A stretch of DNA of 64,000 nt from Aureispira sp. CCB-QB1 (lineage in GTDB: Bacteria > Bacteroidota > Bacteroidia > Chitinophagales > Saprospiraceae), in NCBI GenBank assembly GCA_945870185.1, contig CAMBRK010000004.1:61968-125967 (forward strand), read 5' to 3'. The notes under the pieces are model-generated. The model saw only the letters and a list, made by a program, of their open reading frames with translations, did not search any database and was not told the DNA's origin. Below are positions 6,849-17,525 of this stretch, piece by piece. Position numbers and translations under genes: made by a program. The first letter of the stretch is position 1; each line of letters starts with the position of its first letter.

Positions 6849-9008
6849 ATGAGTAGAAAACCAAGACAACTTAAAGAGTCTGATTTGATACAACAAATCG
6901 AAAAACTATTATCCAAAAATCCAAATACCCGATACAATAATATACAGATTTCGCGAAAAATAAATGTAGCCAACCCTCCTGAATCTATCAGGCAGTCAGT
7001 GATGAAACTGGTGACAGAAGGGAAAGTGGTAAAACTAGCCGAAGACAGATATAAATGGGAAACGAGAGCAACATCTGGCCAAAATCATAAAAGACGAAAA
7101 ACAGAGGATGAAATATTATATTCAGGCACTGTAGATATGACGCGCTCAGGTGCCGCCTACATTATACATTCTGAAAGTGTTGAAGATATCTATGTCCATT
7201 CGAACAATCTCAAAGGAGCACTCCACAAGGACGAAGTAACAGTATCGGTTATAGAAAGTAGATCTCGAAGAAGACCGGAGGGAAAGGTCGTCTCTATAGA
7301 AAAAAGAGCACTTACCCGAGTGATAGGTCATATCAGAATATTTAATAATTATGCTATCCTGACGCCAGACAACTCTAGGATATACCCGGAGGTATTGGTT
7401 CATCATAATGACATATTAGGTAGTAAAGATAATGATCGGGTAGTAGTAGAAATTACATCTTATGGAAGAGGCCAAAATAAAGCCATTTGGGGCAAAGTGC
7501 TCAAAGTGCTGGAAGAAATCTCTGACATTGAATTGAATATGCAGTCCATATTGTTTTCGAATGGTTTTGATCCAGAATTTTCTTCAGAAGTACTGGAAGA
7601 AGCTGCAGCTATGTCAGGTGTTATTTCAGATAAGGAAATCCTAATGCGCAGGGACTTTAGACCCATAACTACATTTACGATTGATCCGCTAACGGCCAGA
7701 GACTTTGATGACGCATTATCTATCCAACATCTTGAAAATGGAAATATGGAGATAGGTGTTCATATAGCAGACGTTACCCATTTTTTGAGAGAGGGCACTT
7801 TATTGGATAATGAAGCTCTCAGACGCTCTACATCGGTATATCTGGTAGATAGAGTCTGTCCTATGCTCCCCGAAAAACTGAGTAATGATTTATGTTCGCT
7901 TAATCCTCATGAAGATAAATATACTTTTACGGCTTCATTTATCTTTGATCCTGATTACAAGATCATCAGTGAGTGGTTTGGTAAGACGATCATTCATAGT
8001 GACAGAAGATTTACCTATGAAGAAGCACAGGAACGAATAGAAACTGGACAAGGTGTTTTTGTGTCAGAAATCTTATTACTAGATAAAATCGCCAAACATC
8101 TGCGGAAGCAAAGATATGATGAAGGTTCCATCAGTTTTGAGTCTGAGGAAGTACAATTTATCTTAGGTGAAGATGGACTACCAACAGGTATGTATGTCAG
8201 AGAGAGAAAAGATGCCCATATGTTGGTAGAAGATTTTATGCTTTTGGCCAATAAGAGAGTGGCAACATTTATGGCAACTAAAGCTAAGCCTGAGATACCT
8301 TTTGTCTATAGAGTCCACGACTTACCTAATCCCGACAAATTGGCTGATTTTGCGTTATTTGCCAAAGAATTGGGCTATCATTTTAAAATGGATAAACCTG
8401 ATCAAATTGCTGAATCATTCAATAGGTTGGCTCTAGCTACTATAGAAAACCCAGTGCTAAAACTTTTGGAGCCATTGGCTATCCGTACTATGGCAAAGGC
8501 TGTCTATACAACAGAAAATATTGGCCACTATGGTTTGGGTTTTGAATATTACACCCATTTTACAAGTCCTATTCGAAGGTACTCAGATGTTCTCGTTCAT
8601 AGGATTTTGTTTAAAAATCTTACAGAAATTTATAGAGGAGATAAAGAAAACTTGGAGAAAAAAACCAAACATATATCTGATCAGGAGAAAAAAGCAGCAG
8701 AGTCTGAAAGAGAGTCTACCAAGTACTTCCAGACATTGTACATATCCAAATATATAGGTCAGGAGTTTGATGGTATCATTTCCGGAATCATAGAAAAAGG
8801 TATTTTTGTAGAGTTACCAGAAAGTAAGGTAGAAGGTTTAGTCACGTTTGATAGCATGGGAGAAATATTTACAGTACCTACCAGCAGACTTAAAGCAAAA
8901 TCTAAAATATCAGGCGATGAGTTGACCATGGGCCAAAATGTGAGGGTAAGGATATTGGGTGCAGATCCGGATACAAGGCGTACAGATATGGAATTGGTGA
9001 TAACGTAA
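6849..9008 (+). CDS. rnr: ribonuclease R
   Basis: 3'-to-5' exoribonuclease that degrades structured RNA. The 719 residues show, in order, an N-terminal winged helix (to about residue 75), OB/cold-shock domains, the RNB catalytic domain and a C-terminal S1 domain (about 635-715). The RNB acidic motif IDPLTARDFDDALSI is intact. Length is normal for the Bacteroidota type. A 246-bp untranslated stretch precedes it. No neighbour shares its strand downstream, and it meets panC tail to tail with 7 bp between stops. Confidence 0.95.
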   Translation: MSRKPRQLKESDLIQQIEKLLSKNPNTRYNNIQISRKINVANPPESIRQSVMKLVTEGKVVKLAEDRYKWETRATSGQNHKRRKTEDEILYSGTVDMTRSGAAYIIHSESVEDIYVHSNNLKGALHKDEVTVSVIESRSRRRPEGKVVSIEKRALTRVIGHIRIFNNYAILTPDNSRIYPEVLVHHNDILGSKDNDRVVVEITSYGRGQNKAIWGKVLKVLEEISDIELNMQSILFSNGFDPEFSSEVLEEAAAMSGVISDKEILMRRDFRPITTFTIDPLTARDFDDALSIQHLENGNMEIGVHIADVTHFLREGTLLDNEALRRSTSVYLVDRVCPMLPEKLSNDLCSLNPHEDKYTFTASFIFDPDYKIISEWFGKTIIHSDRRFTYEEAQERIETGQGVFVSEILLLDKIAKHLRKQRYDEGSISFESEEVQFILGEDGLPTGMYVRERKDAHMLVEDFMLLANKRVATFMATKAKPEIPFVYRVHDLPNPDKLADFALFAKELGYHFKMDKPDQIAESFNRLALATIENPVLKLLEPLAIRTMAKAVYTTENIGHYGLGFEYYTHFTSPIRRYSDVLVHRILFKNLTEIYRGDKENLEKKTKHISDQEKKAAESERESTKYFQTLYISKYIGQEFDGIISGIIEKGIFVELPESKVEGLVTFDSMGEIFTVPTSRLKAKSKISGDELTMGQNVRVRILGADPDTRRTDMELVIT

Positions 9009-9015
9009 CGCGTCC

Positions 9016-9870
9016 TTAGGCTTTTTTTAAAATAATATTATCCAGCAAACGGACACCTTCGGCTCTTACGACGGTACAAGCTACCACATACTCATGTTGG
9101 CTAAAGTCTACTACCGATTGTAATGTGTGTGCATCTACGATTTCAAGATATTCAGGATCAAAAGGTCCTGTTTTTAGTTTTCGTAATGCCTGACTCTTTA
9201 CAACTTCTACTGGTTTGGTCAAAACTTGCTTTTTTACATACTTTAACGTCTTGTAGATCATACCTGCCGCGGCTCTAGTTTCCGGACTAAGTCTTACATT
9301 GCGGGAGCTCATGGCCAATCCATTTTTTTCTCTTACGATAGGACAAACAACCAAATTGGTGTCTATGCTGAGCTTTCTGATGATGTGTGCAATGATGGTA
9401 AATTGCTGAAAATCTTTCTGACCCATATACAGATGATCGGGCTGAACGATATCCAAAAGCCTTTTGACAACCTGAGCTACGCCTTTAAAATGTCCTGGCC
9501 TGAATGCTCCTTCCATAATCTCGTCCAAACCGCCTAAATCTATGGCAGCACTTTCTTCCATGCCATTGGGATAAATATCAGATACTTCAGGTGCATAAAC
9601 ATAATTTACATGGGTGGGCATGAGTTTGAGAAGATCATCTTCCAGATTTCTGGGATACTTATCGAGATCCTTCTTGTCATTAAACTGTGTAGGATTTACA
9701 AAAATGGATACTATAGTGATGTCGTTTTCTTTTTTGGCTTTTTTGACCAGTTTTAAGTGACCATCATGGAGTGCACCCATAGTAGGCACAAAACCAATCG
9801 TTTTTACTTTTGACTTAAATCCCGAGATTGAAGATGATAACTCTTCAGCATTTTTGAATACTTTGATCAT
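9016..9870 (-). CDS. panC: pantoate--beta-alanine ligase
   Basis: Cytoplasmic pantothenate synthetase: joins pantoate and beta-alanine using ATP, the last step to vitamin B5. The 284 residues carry the nucleotide-binding HIGH-type motif PTMGALHDGHLKLV, the pantoate site region around GAFRPGHFKGVAQVV and the flexible-loop motif MSSRN. Its ATG overlaps the stop of the glycosidase gene upstream by 4 bp, so it is probably the last gene of an S46 peptidase-glycosidase-panC operon. The functional link between these three is not obvious. Confidence 0.95.
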   Translation of the reverse strand: MIKVFKNAEELSSSISGFKSKVKTIGFVPTMGALHDGHLKLVKKAKKENDITIVSIFVNPTQFNDKKDLDKYPRNLEDDLLKLMPTHVNYVYAPEVSDIYPNGMEESAAIDLGGLDEIMEGAFRPGHFKGVAQVVKRLLDIVQPDHLYMGQKDFQQFTIIAHIIRKLSIDTNLVVCPIVREKNGLAMSSRNVRLSPETRAAAGMIYKTLKYVKKQVLTKPVEVVKSQALRKLKTGPFDPEYLEIVDAHTLQSVVDFSQHEYVVACTVVRAEGVRLLDNIILKKA

Positions 9871-10916
9871 ATTTTTCTATTGTGATAAAACCATTTTTTA
9901 ATGATGAGTTCTGCAGGTTTACCTTGTGGAGTATAATCTTTTTCAGGATATCCTTCATGACCCATACCGTCAGGAAACCACTTCCATAAAAAACCACCTG
10001 CCCAATAAGTCTCTTTAGACAAAGATGACCACAAGGCATCATAAGCATTCGCCTGCGCTTTATTGTTGATTTGGAGTTGGTCTTTATTTTTTTCTATTTC
10101 CCATACCTTGCCTGCACAGCCATCAACGGACATATAACCATATTCAGTAAATAATATTTTTTTTCCAGTTTTACCTGAAAAGGATTTCAAAGTTTTTGAG
10201 ATTGGTTTCCACTCCTGCTGCAAATCAGTGAGTTGCGGATTTTTATCATCTGTCAATGGGAAGTAACTGCTGATACCTACAAAATCTAAATCTTTCCAAA
10301 AACTCACTTTTCGATAGTGGTCCCAATTGGCCGAATAGGTAAGTTTTCCACTATATTTTTTTCTGATGTCACTGATGAGCGTCTTCCAGTATTGAGGCCT
10401 TTTCTCTACAGAATGGTTGATTTCTGTCCCAATACAAAGCATTTCTACCTGATGTTTTACAGCGATATCCACATATTCAAAAATATATTTTCGGTATTGT
10501 TTTTCCCAGTTTTGCCAGTCCATTTCATTGTCAAAATTTAAATCTCCGATCCAGCCTCCACCGATGTATATTTGAGGTTTGAGCATCACTTTTAGTCCTT
10601 GATCTTTGGCTTCCATCACACAGCATTCTACGCCTTCTTTTTTTTCGCCCCACCATTGCCATTCCAGGTTATGTCGGATTTCAGAAGTCCCTTTTTTTAT
10701 AAAGCCATAAGGAACAAATGACACCCATTCCGTATGGATAGATGTAATTTTTTTGAAAGCTGGAGCACCTATTTTTTTAGGAGGAGCTACTACCGTGATT
10801 CCTTTAATGGTAGTGACAGGTCCTGATATTTCATTAGTAGAAACAAATGAAAATAAAAGATTAGTTATTATCAGTAAAAATATAAATATAACTAATTTTG
10901 ATTTAAATGCCTTCAT
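9867..10916 (-). CDS. GH113-like glycoside hydrolase, exported
   Basis: 349 residues with an N-terminal hydrophobic signal segment (to about residue 26) followed by a TIM-barrel hydrolase. CIGTEINH (Glu165) fits the acid/base and ILFTEYGY (Glu258) the nucleophile of clan GH-A enzymes. WSANWDH-like and FLWKWFPDG segments resemble the beta-mannanase family GH113. The precise substrate cannot be read from sequence. The gene sits 33 bp after the S46 peptidase and overlaps panC. Confidence 0.75.
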   Translation of the reverse strand: MKAFKSKLVIFIFLLIITNLLFSFVSTNEISGPVTTIKGITVVAPPKKIGAPAFKKITSIHTEWVSFVPYGFIKKGTSEIRHNLEWQWWGEKKEGVECCVMEAKDQGLKVMLKPQIYIGGGWIGDLNFDNEMDWQNWEKQYRKYIFEYVDIAVKHQVEMLCIGTEINHSVEKRPQYWKTLISDIRKKYSGKLTYSANWDHYRKVSFWKDLDFVGISSYFPLTDDKNPQLTDLQQEWKPISKTLKSFSGKTGKKILFTEYGYMSVDGCAGKVWEIEKNKDQLQINNKAQANAYDALWSSLSKETYWAGGFLWKWFPDGMGHEGYPEKDYTPQGKPAELIIKKWFYHNRKI

Positions 10917-10949
10917 CTATTGGAGATGTAATGAATAAGATTGCCACAT

Positions 10950-13130
10950 TTACTTTTTACTTTTTTTTACTTTTTTAGGGTTTACTAGTTTCATTTCTTT
11001 AACCAAATGTCCTGCGCCAGCATATTTGTCTATCACCCAAAGGATATATCTCGCGTCAACCATAATATTGCGGCAAATATTAGCGTCATAGTTGATATCA
11101 CTCATCGTACCTTCCCATACTCTGTCAAAATTTAATCCGATCAGATTGCCATGAGCGTCTATAGCCGGACTACCTGAGTTTCCACCTGTAGTATGATTAG
11201 AACCAATAAAACATACGGGCAATTTTCCGGTTTTATCCGCATAAGGACCGTAATCTTTTGCTTTGTATAGCTCTAGCATTCTAGGTTGTAAGTCGAATTC
11301 GTAATCTTCGGGTATGTATTTCTCAATAACGCCATCCAGATAGGTTACCGGATTATAGGTGACGGCATCTTTGGGTTGATAACCATTTACTTTTCCATAA
11401 GTGACTCTCATAGTGCTATTGGCATCTGGATAAAATCTTTTTTCTTTAAATACTTCCATCTGCGCCTTGGTATATAAGGCAAGTTTGAGGTCCAATTCCC
11501 TTTTGATGTTGTTATATGGAGTTGATATTTCTTTGCTGTAGAAATCAGCCCATCCTGCTGCAAGGGCATACATAGGGTCACTTTTGATAGCACTTACCGC
11601 CTTATCAGGACTTAAGTTCAAAATGGCTAATGCTTCTTTTTCTGATGTAAAACTGCACAATTGAAATTGATCTTTGACCATCTGATCATAAGACTCTGCA
11701 GTATTCATACCTAAGTTTTCTCTTTGCAAAAAGTCAGGTACAAATTTTTTGTCCAGCTTTTCTACATACATAGTCAATAGAACTGTCATTTTTTCCTGAT
11801 CTATCTGACTGTCAAAATCCTTATAAAATCCTGCTGTATTATCTTTTACTCTTTGTAGCATGTCGTTGTACCCTTTTTCTCCATTTTTTTCATACGCATT
11901 GACTAATCTTCTGAGTACACCCATATAACTGGTGATATCTACATTTCTAAGCACAATCTCGGAGTAGTAATCATTGGCCAAAGCATATGGATCAATATCT
12001 TTATAAAGCTTTCCTAGGTCAGACAATAGATTTTTGTAAGGACTATCTGGAGCAAGTCTTTTCTGAAAATCGGCTTCGTATTTGAGTTTTTTGTCCACCG
12101 CATTCGTTTGTTGGAGTCCCATAGATTCGCCGATCCATTTTTTCCAGTAATTGGCTATAGTGGCATACTTGGCAGCATATTTAATTTTGGTAGCTTCATC
12201 TTGTCTCATGTATTTATCCATAATGCCCAAAGATGTTTCTCTAATGGATATTTTGGCTGGATTTAGCGTTTCCAGAACCTGAGTTACGGCTGATGCAGGA
12301 AGATATTGGTTGGTTCCACCCGGAAATCCAAAAACCATAGTAAAGTCACCTTCTGAGACTCCATCCATAGATACGGGAAGAAAGTGTTTAGGCTTAAAAG
12401 GTACGTTGTCTTTGGAATATTCAGCTGGTTTATTGTCTTTGCCAGCATAGATGCGGAATAGCGCAAAATCACCTGTATGTCTTGGCCAAACCCAATTGTC
12501 TGTATCGGATCCATACTTACCTATAGACTCTGGTGGTGCACCTACCAACCTTACGTCTTTATATACGGTAGTGACAAAGGCAAAGTACTGATTTCCATCA
12601 AAAAATGGCCTGATCATTACATTCTGATAAGATTCCAGCTTGTAGGTTTCTCGAATAGCTGTTAGGTTTTTATCTATTATAGATTGGCGCTCAGCAGCGG
12701 TCAATGTAGGTGTGACGCCAAGGAGTGCTTTGGAAGTCACGTCATCTATATAATCTATAAATGTGGCTGTAAGTCCCGCATTCGGTAGTTCGTCCTGATG
12801 CGTTTTGGCCCAAAACCCGTTTTTAATGAGGTTGTTTTCTACCGTAGAGTGGGATTGTATCTGACCATAACCACAGTGATGATTTGTCAGTAGTAAGCCA
12901 TTGGAAGAGATCAGTTCTGAAGTACAGAATCCGCCAAAATGAACGATGGCATCCTTTAGCGAACCCTTGTTGACATTATAGATATCATCTGCTGAGATTT
13001 TCATGCCCATACTCTTCATTTCTTTTTCATTGAGGAGCTTGAGTAGTTGAGGAAGCCACATACCTTCCCCTGCAAATGCAGTATTATAGGCAATAATAAA
13101 AATGAATACTATAGATAAAAAACGTGGCAT
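10950..13130 (-). CDS. S46 family dipeptidyl peptidase, DPP11-like
   Basis: Serine exopeptidase of family S46 that removes dipeptides from peptide N-termini in the periplasm, feeding asaccharolytic growth. A longer frame starts at 13175, but the ATG at 13128-13130 (MPRFLSIVFIFIIAYNTAFA) gives a clear signal peptide and a TATCTTTG promoter box lies just upstream. The catalytic Ser lies in GGNSGSP near residue 650, and TNHHCGYG carries the His. Counting 18 residues on from the Ser gives Arg (NFDRVWEGT). In the characterised enzymes Arg there marks acidic P1 specificity (DPP11) and Gly marks DPP7. Length, 726 residues, is usual. Confidence 0.92.
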   Translation of the reverse strand: MPRFLSIVFIFIIAYNTAFAGEGMWLPQLLKLLNEKEMKSMGMKISADDIYNVNKGSLKDAIVHFGGFCTSELISSNGLLLTNHHCGYGQIQSHSTVENNLIKNGFWAKTHQDELPNAGLTATFIDYIDDVTSKALLGVTPTLTAAERQSIIDKNLTAIRETYKLESYQNVMIRPFFDGNQYFAFVTTVYKDVRLVGAPPESIGKYGSDTDNWVWPRHTGDFALFRIYAGKDNKPAEYSKDNVPFKPKHFLPVSMDGVSEGDFTMVFGFPGGTNQYLPASAVTQVLETLNPAKISIRETSLGIMDKYMRQDEATKIKYAAKYATIANYWKKWIGESMGLQQTNAVDKKLKYEADFQKRLAPDSPYKNLLSDLGKLYKDIDPYALANDYYSEIVLRNVDITSYMGVLRRLVNAYEKNGEKGYNDMLQRVKDNTAGFYKDFDSQIDQEKMTVLLTMYVEKLDKKFVPDFLQRENLGMNTAESYDQMVKDQFQLCSFTSEKEALAILNLSPDKAVSAIKSDPMYALAAGWADFYSKEISTPYNNIKRELDLKLALYTKAQMEVFKEKRFYPDANSTMRVTYGKVNGYQPKDAVTYNPVTYLDGVIEKYIPEDYEFDLQPRMLELYKAKDYGPYADKTGKLPVCFIGSNHTTGGNSGSPAIDAHGNLIGLNFDRVWEGTMSDINYDANICRNIMVDARYILWVIDKYAGAGHLVKEMKLVNPKKVKKSKK

Positions 13131-13148
13131 AATATTAAAATTTAATAC

Positions 13149-13156
13149 AAAGATAG
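13149..13156 (-). promoter_or_regulatory. promoter -7 box of the S46 peptidase operon
   Basis: The minus strand reads TATCTTTG, an exact TAnnTTTG box, with a TTG 17 bases upstream of it, near the -33 position. It lies 18 bases before the ATG at 13130 and excludes the longer reading frame as the start. Confidence 0.6.
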
Positions 13157-13275
13157 GCTTTATAGTGAATTGCAATTACTTTGTATAAAATAATATTTTT
13201 ACTGCATTGAAAATATCACTTTTTTGAATGTAATATTTTACAAATTAAAATCTTCTGGTGTGAAAAGTACTGTAA

Positions 13276-14226
13276 TCAGATTTTTTCCACGATTTTATAA
13301 GTCGTATCCACATCTCCCATGGTATAGAAATGCAAACAAGGAACATCAGCCGCTTTCAGCTCTTTACATTGGGCAATACACCAATCTATGCCTAATCGTT
13401 TGACATCTTTGTCGTCAGTTTTGAGCAATTCCTTGACTAGTGGCTCTGGGAAATTGATAAAAAACTTTCGTGGTATGGAGTTCAGCTGATATTTTTTGGT
13501 CAATGGCTTTAATCCCGGTACTATGGGCACATTGATTCCAGCCTTGACACAAGCGTCTCTGAATTTAAAAAAGTTATCATTATCAAAAAACATTTGAGTC
13601 ACAATGTAGCTAGCACCGGCATCTATTTTTTGCTTTAAAAACTCAATATCTATAGCAAGATTAGGCGCTTCAAAATGCTTTTCAGGGTAACCTGCCACAC
13701 CTATACAAAATTCTGTAGGAGTACCTTTTTCAATATTGGAATCTAGATAAATCCCATTGTTCATATTGTCGATTTGCTTGACCAAGTCTACTGCAAATTT
13801 ATGACCATTGGGTTCAGGAATAAATTTATCTTCAAACTGTCTAGCATCACCTCTGAGCGCCAAGACATTGTTGATTCCCAAAAAATTAAGGTCAATCAGT
13901 GCATTTTCGGTTTCTTCCACACTAAAACCACCACATATAAGGTGCGGTATCGCATCCACTCCGTATCTATGCATGATGGAAGCACAAATCCCTACGGTAC
14001 CAGGTCTTTTACGAATAGCTGTCTTTTCATAATATCCGCTCGGCCTTTTGTTGTAAACGTATTCTTCTCTGTGGTAGGTAACATCTATAAAAGGAGGCTT
14101 AAACTCCATCAATGGATCTAGAGTTTTGAAAATATCTGTCATGCTTCCTCCTTTCAATGGCGGTAGAACTTCGAAAGAGACTAAAGTTTGTCCTTTGGAT
14201 TTTTCAAAATAATCTGTGATTTTCAT
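13276..14226 (-). CDS. metF: methylenetetrahydrofolate reductase
   Basis: FAD enzyme that reduces 5,10-methylene-THF to 5-methyl-THF for methionine synthesis. The 316-residue product has the family start region SFEVLPPLKGG, the conserved CGG(F) segment after AIPHLIC, LALRGD for folate binding and the C-terminal PGLKPLT. Length is normal. It is probably monocistronic, with its own promoter box at 14249-14256. Confidence 0.94.
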   Translation of the reverse strand: MKITDYFEKSKGQTLVSFEVLPPLKGGSMTDIFKTLDPLMEFKPPFIDVTYHREEYVYNKRPSGYYEKTAIRKRPGTVGICASIMHRYGVDAIPHLICGGFSVEETENALIDLNFLGINNVLALRGDARQFEDKFIPEPNGHKFAVDLVKQIDNMNNGIYLDSNIEKGTPTEFCIGVAGYPEKHFEAPNLAIDIEFLKQKIDAGASYIVTQMFFDNDNFFKFRDACVKAGINVPIVPGLKPLTKKYQLNSIPRKFFINFPEPLVKELLKTDDKDVKRLGIDWCIAQCKELKAADVPCLHFYTMGDVDTTYKIVEKI

Positions 14227-14248
14227 TTGAATACCTTTAATTAGAGGA

Positions 14249-14256
14249 CAAAGGTA
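14249..14256 (-). promoter_or_regulatory. metF promoter -7 box
   Basis: Minus strand TACCTTTG, exact to the Bacteroidota consensus, 22 bases before the metF ATG. TTG trinucleotides lie upstream but not at ideal spacing. No SAM riboswitch is visible in the short leader. Confidence 0.55.
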
Positions 14257-14327
14257 CTACTCTCCTTTACACAATTCCTAACAACAACGGGGTTAAATTG
14301 ATAAGCTTTAAGCAAACGCTCTTCTTT

Positions 14328-14972
14328 TTACTTTTTTTTCTTAAAGTCTCCTCTTCTCCATGCATCTATAAAGTTTTTCCATGCTATCGGATTAAAAACA
14401 TTCATAGGGCGAGTCTGCCCAGTATATACATAGTCAGTAGCTTGTTGCTTGAGCACTAAACTAGATGTTTCACGTCCATCAGAAGGTACTGAGTATCTTA
14501 TTTCTTTAAGTTTTTCGTCCGCAAGATTAGCCATAGCGTTTTCTCTAAGCTCATTGGATATATCTATGGCCAGAAATTCTTGTTTAAAATGTTCTTTGCT
14601 CGGCCATGGCATGATAACTGCTTCTGGTAGAAGATAATTATCTTCAGTCATGATTTGTACCCAAGTATATCGGTCTGCAATCAATTTTTCTGGAATCTTG
14701 ACCTCCACGGTTTGATATCCAATTCTGGAAAATACAACAGTTTCGCCTGCTAGAGCAACTAATGCAAAAAAACCATCAAATTCTGTATAGGCTCCCCGAT
14801 TGGTCCCTTTGACCGATACATTGGTATAGGGAAGTGGTGCAGGATTTCCTTTGTCATCTTCATAAACTACTTTACCAGAAAATTCCACCACTTTTACAGG
14901 TTCATCTTTTTGTTGACTATAAACCCTAGAAATGGAAAAAAGCAAAAACATAACAATAAAACCTGGCTTCAT
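14328..14972 (-). CDS. carboxypeptidase-regulatory-like domain protein, exported
   Basis: 214 residues with a signal peptide (cleavage near VYSQ, residue 19) and a beta-sandwich of the CarboxypepD_reg-like type: EFSGKVVYEDDKGNPAPLPY, TNRGAYTEFDGFFAL and FSRIGYQTVEV. This fold is the N-terminal plug-like module of many TonB receptors, but here it stands alone with an extra C-terminal region of about 100 residues. It is probably periplasmic or outer-membrane attached. The partner is unknown and no operon is obvious. Confidence 0.8.
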   Translation of the reverse strand: MKPGFIVMFLLFSISRVYSQQKDEPVKVVEFSGKVVYEDDKGNPAPLPYTNVSVKGTNRGAYTEFDGFFALVALAGETVVFSRIGYQTVEVKIPEKLIADRYTWVQIMTEDNYLLPEAVIMPWPSKEHFKQEFLAIDISNELRENAMANLADEKLKEIRYSVPSDGRETSSLVLKQQATDYVYTGQTRPMNVFNPIAWKNFIDAWRRGDFKKKK

Positions 14973-15116
14973 AATTTCTATTTAACTGATGAAAGTATTA
15001 CAATTTGATTTTCATTCATTCCAACGTCAAAAACAGCGTAAATATAGCACTTATATGATATTTAACAAGATTTTAACTTGAAAAGTATGTTAAAAAGAAG
15101 TGTTTTATACCATCAT

Positions 15117-17525
15117 TTACCTCAAGGTTCCCAAAGCATTTTTGACAACACTCATCATGTCCGTAATATATGTAAACTTTATACCTTTAATATAATCCGC
15201 TGTAATCTGCTCTACATGGCGACGATTTTCTTCACAAAGCATAATTTCGGTGATACCAGATCTCTTTGCTGCCAAAACTTTTTCTTTAATGCCACCTACA
15301 GGAAGTACCTTGCCTCTCAGCGTGATTTCGCCTGTCATGGCCAGATGTGACTTCACAGGTTTCTCCTTGAGTGCTGATATGATGGCAGTCAACATGGTAA
15401 TACCTGCACTTGGTCCGTCTTTAGGAATGCCACCTTCAGGCACGTGTATATGCAAATCTGTATTTTCAAAAATATCTGGGGATAAACCAAAATCATCAGC
15501 ATGTGCTTTTATAAAACTCAGCGCAGTGGTGGCAGATTCTTTCATCACATCACCCAAGTTTCCTGTAAGGGTTAGTTTTCCTTTACCTTTACTGATGCTT
15601 GCTTCTATAAACAAAATATCACCTCCTACTTGTGTCCAGGCTAAACCGACAGCTACTCCAGGTACATTAACTTTGCTATACATTTCCTTATCAAATCGGA
15701 CAGGTCCCAATGCGTCGGTAATATCTTTTTCAGATAGTTTTACTTGGTAGATCTCTTCCAAGGCTACTTTTTTGGCCACTGACCTCATAATACCTGCTAG
15801 ACATCTGTCCAAAGATCTGACACCAGACTCCCTAGTATATTTCTGTATGGTAAACTCTAAAAGACTTGCATTTAGAATAGCAGATTTATCTTTCAAGCCA
15901 TGTTCTTTAAGCTGTTTTGGAACAAGGTGCTTTTTAGCGATTTCTACTTTTTCTTCAGTTGAATAACCACTAATTTCTATAATCTCCATCCGGTCTAGAA
16001 GTGCGGGCTGAATCGTAGACAAAGAGTTGGCCGTCGCAATAAACAATACCTTAGATAAGTCATAATCCAAATCTAAGTAATTATCATGGAAGGTAGTGTT
16101 TTGCTCCGGATCTAGCACTTCCAGTAATGCTGATGATGGATCACCTCTGAAATCTTTACCTAGTTTATCTATTTCATCAAGAATAAATACGGGATTAGAT
16201 GTTTTTGCTTTTTTTATGGATTGGAGTATACGTCCAGGCATCGCTCCGATATATGTCTTTCTATGTCCTCGTATCTCGCTCTCATCATGCAATCCTCCCA
16301 ACGACATGCGTATAAATTGTCTTCCCAATGCAGTAGAAATAGATTTGCCTAAGCTTGTTTTACCAACTCCCGGAGGACCCACCAAACAGAGAATTGGAGC
16401 TTTCATGTCACCTTTTAGTTTAAGTACTGCAAGATGTTCTATAATTCTGTTTTTGACATCTTCTAGTCCAAAATGATCATGATCAAAAACCGCTTTAACT
16501 TTTTTAAGATTAAAATTATCTTTCGAAACTTCATCCCATGGTAAATCGAGCATCAATTCCAAATAATTGAGTATTACAGAGTATTCTGCTATTTGCGGAT
16601 TGATCCTTTTGGCTTTAGTGATTTCCCTATCAAAGGCATCTTTGGCATCTTTAGGCCATTTCTTTTTGGTCGAAATTTCAAGAAGACGATTGAGCTCTTC
16701 TTCATGGGGATTTCCACCTAGTTCTTCTTGGATGGTTTTCAGTTGCTGATTTAAAAAATAATCTTTTTGTTGTTTTTCAAGGTCCCCTCTTACTTTGGAT
16801 TCTATTTGGTCTTTGATTTGGAGTAGCTGTAGCTCACTATTCATAACATTCATTACGAGGTGAGCTTTTTCCATAGCATCGCCACTTGCCAATATCTCCT
16901 GTTTTTTGGTAACTCCCAGATTCATATTGGAAGCGATAAAATTAAGTAGGAAGCCAGGGTTTTTTATATTTTGAAGCATCATCTGCGCTTCATTGGGTAT
17001 ATTAGGCGATAGCTCAACGATTCTTTTGGCTAGATCTTTTATAGATGAAATGATGGCGTTAAATTCCATATTTTTTTGAGGTACTTCATCCAGAATAATA
17101 TGAATCTGTGCTTCAAGCATTTTTTCATTTTGGGTAAAATCACCCGGCGAAAATCTACTTCTTCCTTGCAAAATAGCAGTAGTACTTCCATCAGGCATTT
17201 TTAGGATTTTCATGATACGAGCTACAGTACCTATTTTATGCAAGCCATCAGGTTGGGGATCTTCACTTTCCATATCTTTTTGAGTGATGACACCGAGTAG
17301 TTTATCTCCTTTGTCTGCTTTCTGCAATGCTTTGATAGATTTATCTCTGCCCACGGTGATCGGAATGACTACACCGGGAAACAAGACTGTATTTTTAAGC
17401 GCCAAGACAGGCATGGTGAGTTTATATTGATCATCAAATTTAAGTTCATCATCTCCCATACTAAACACGGGGATAAAATCCCCTTCCTCTTGCATATCCA
17501 TCACCATTATATTTTTATCAAACAT
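15117..17525 (-). CDS. lon: ATP-dependent protease Lon
   Basis: Cytoplasmic AAA+ quality-control protease. The 802 residues run as the N-terminal substrate-binding LON domain (about 35-230), a coiled linker, an AAA+ domain with Walker [14 protein letters not shown] and Walker [10 protein letters not shown], and a C-terminal peptidase with the Ser-Lys dyad in [11 protein letters not shown] and [13 protein letters not shown]. The chosen ATG is at 17525. [10 protein letters not shown] a few codons later could also start translation. It is probably monocistronic. Confidence 0.96.
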   Translation of the reverse strand: MFDKNIMVMDMQEEGDFIPVFSMGDDELKFDDQYKLTMPVLALKNTVLFPGVVIPITVGRDKSIKALQKADKGDKLLGVITQKDMESEDPQPDGLHKIGTVARIMKILKMPDGSTTAILQGRSRFSPGDFTQNEKMLEAQIHIILDEVPQKNMEFNAIISSIKDLAKRIVELSPNIPNEAQMMLQNIKNPGFLLNFIASNMNLGVTKKQEILASGDAMEKAHLVMNVMNSELQLLQIKDQIESKVRGDLEKQQKDYFLNQQLKTIQEELGGNPHEEELNRLLEISTKKKWPKDAKDAFDREITKAKRINPQIAEYSVILNYLELMLDLPWDEVSKDNFNLKKVKAVFDHDHFGLEDVKNRIIEHLAVLKLKGDMKAPILCLVGPPGVGKTSLGKSISTALGRQFIRMSLGGLHDESEIRGHRKTYIGAMPGRILQSIKKAKTSNPVFILDEIDKLGKDFRGDPSSALLEVLDPEQNTTFHDNYLDLDYDLSKVLFIATANSLSTIQPALLDRMEIIEISGYSTEEKVEIAKKHLVPKQLKEHGLKDKSAILNASLLEFTIQKYTRESGVRSLDRCLAGIMRSVAKKVALEEIYQVKLSEKDITDALGPVRFDKEMYSKVNVPGVAVGLAWTQVGGDILFIEASISKGKGKLTLTGNLGDVMKESATTALSFIKAHADDFGLSPDIFENTDLHIHVPEGGIPKDGPSAGITMLTAIISALKEKPVKSHLAMTGEITLRGKVLPVGGIKEKVLAAKRSGITEIMLCEENRRHVEQITADYIKGIKFTYITDMMSVVKNALGTLR

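Noticed and set aside
14227..14327. SAM riboswitch upstream of metF
   Set aside because: The leader after the promoter box is only about 15 bases and shows no riboswitch-like pairing.
15250..15750. Plus-strand frame of 166 codons within lon
   Set aside because: Antisense shadow; the opposite strand encodes the Lon peptidase motifs.
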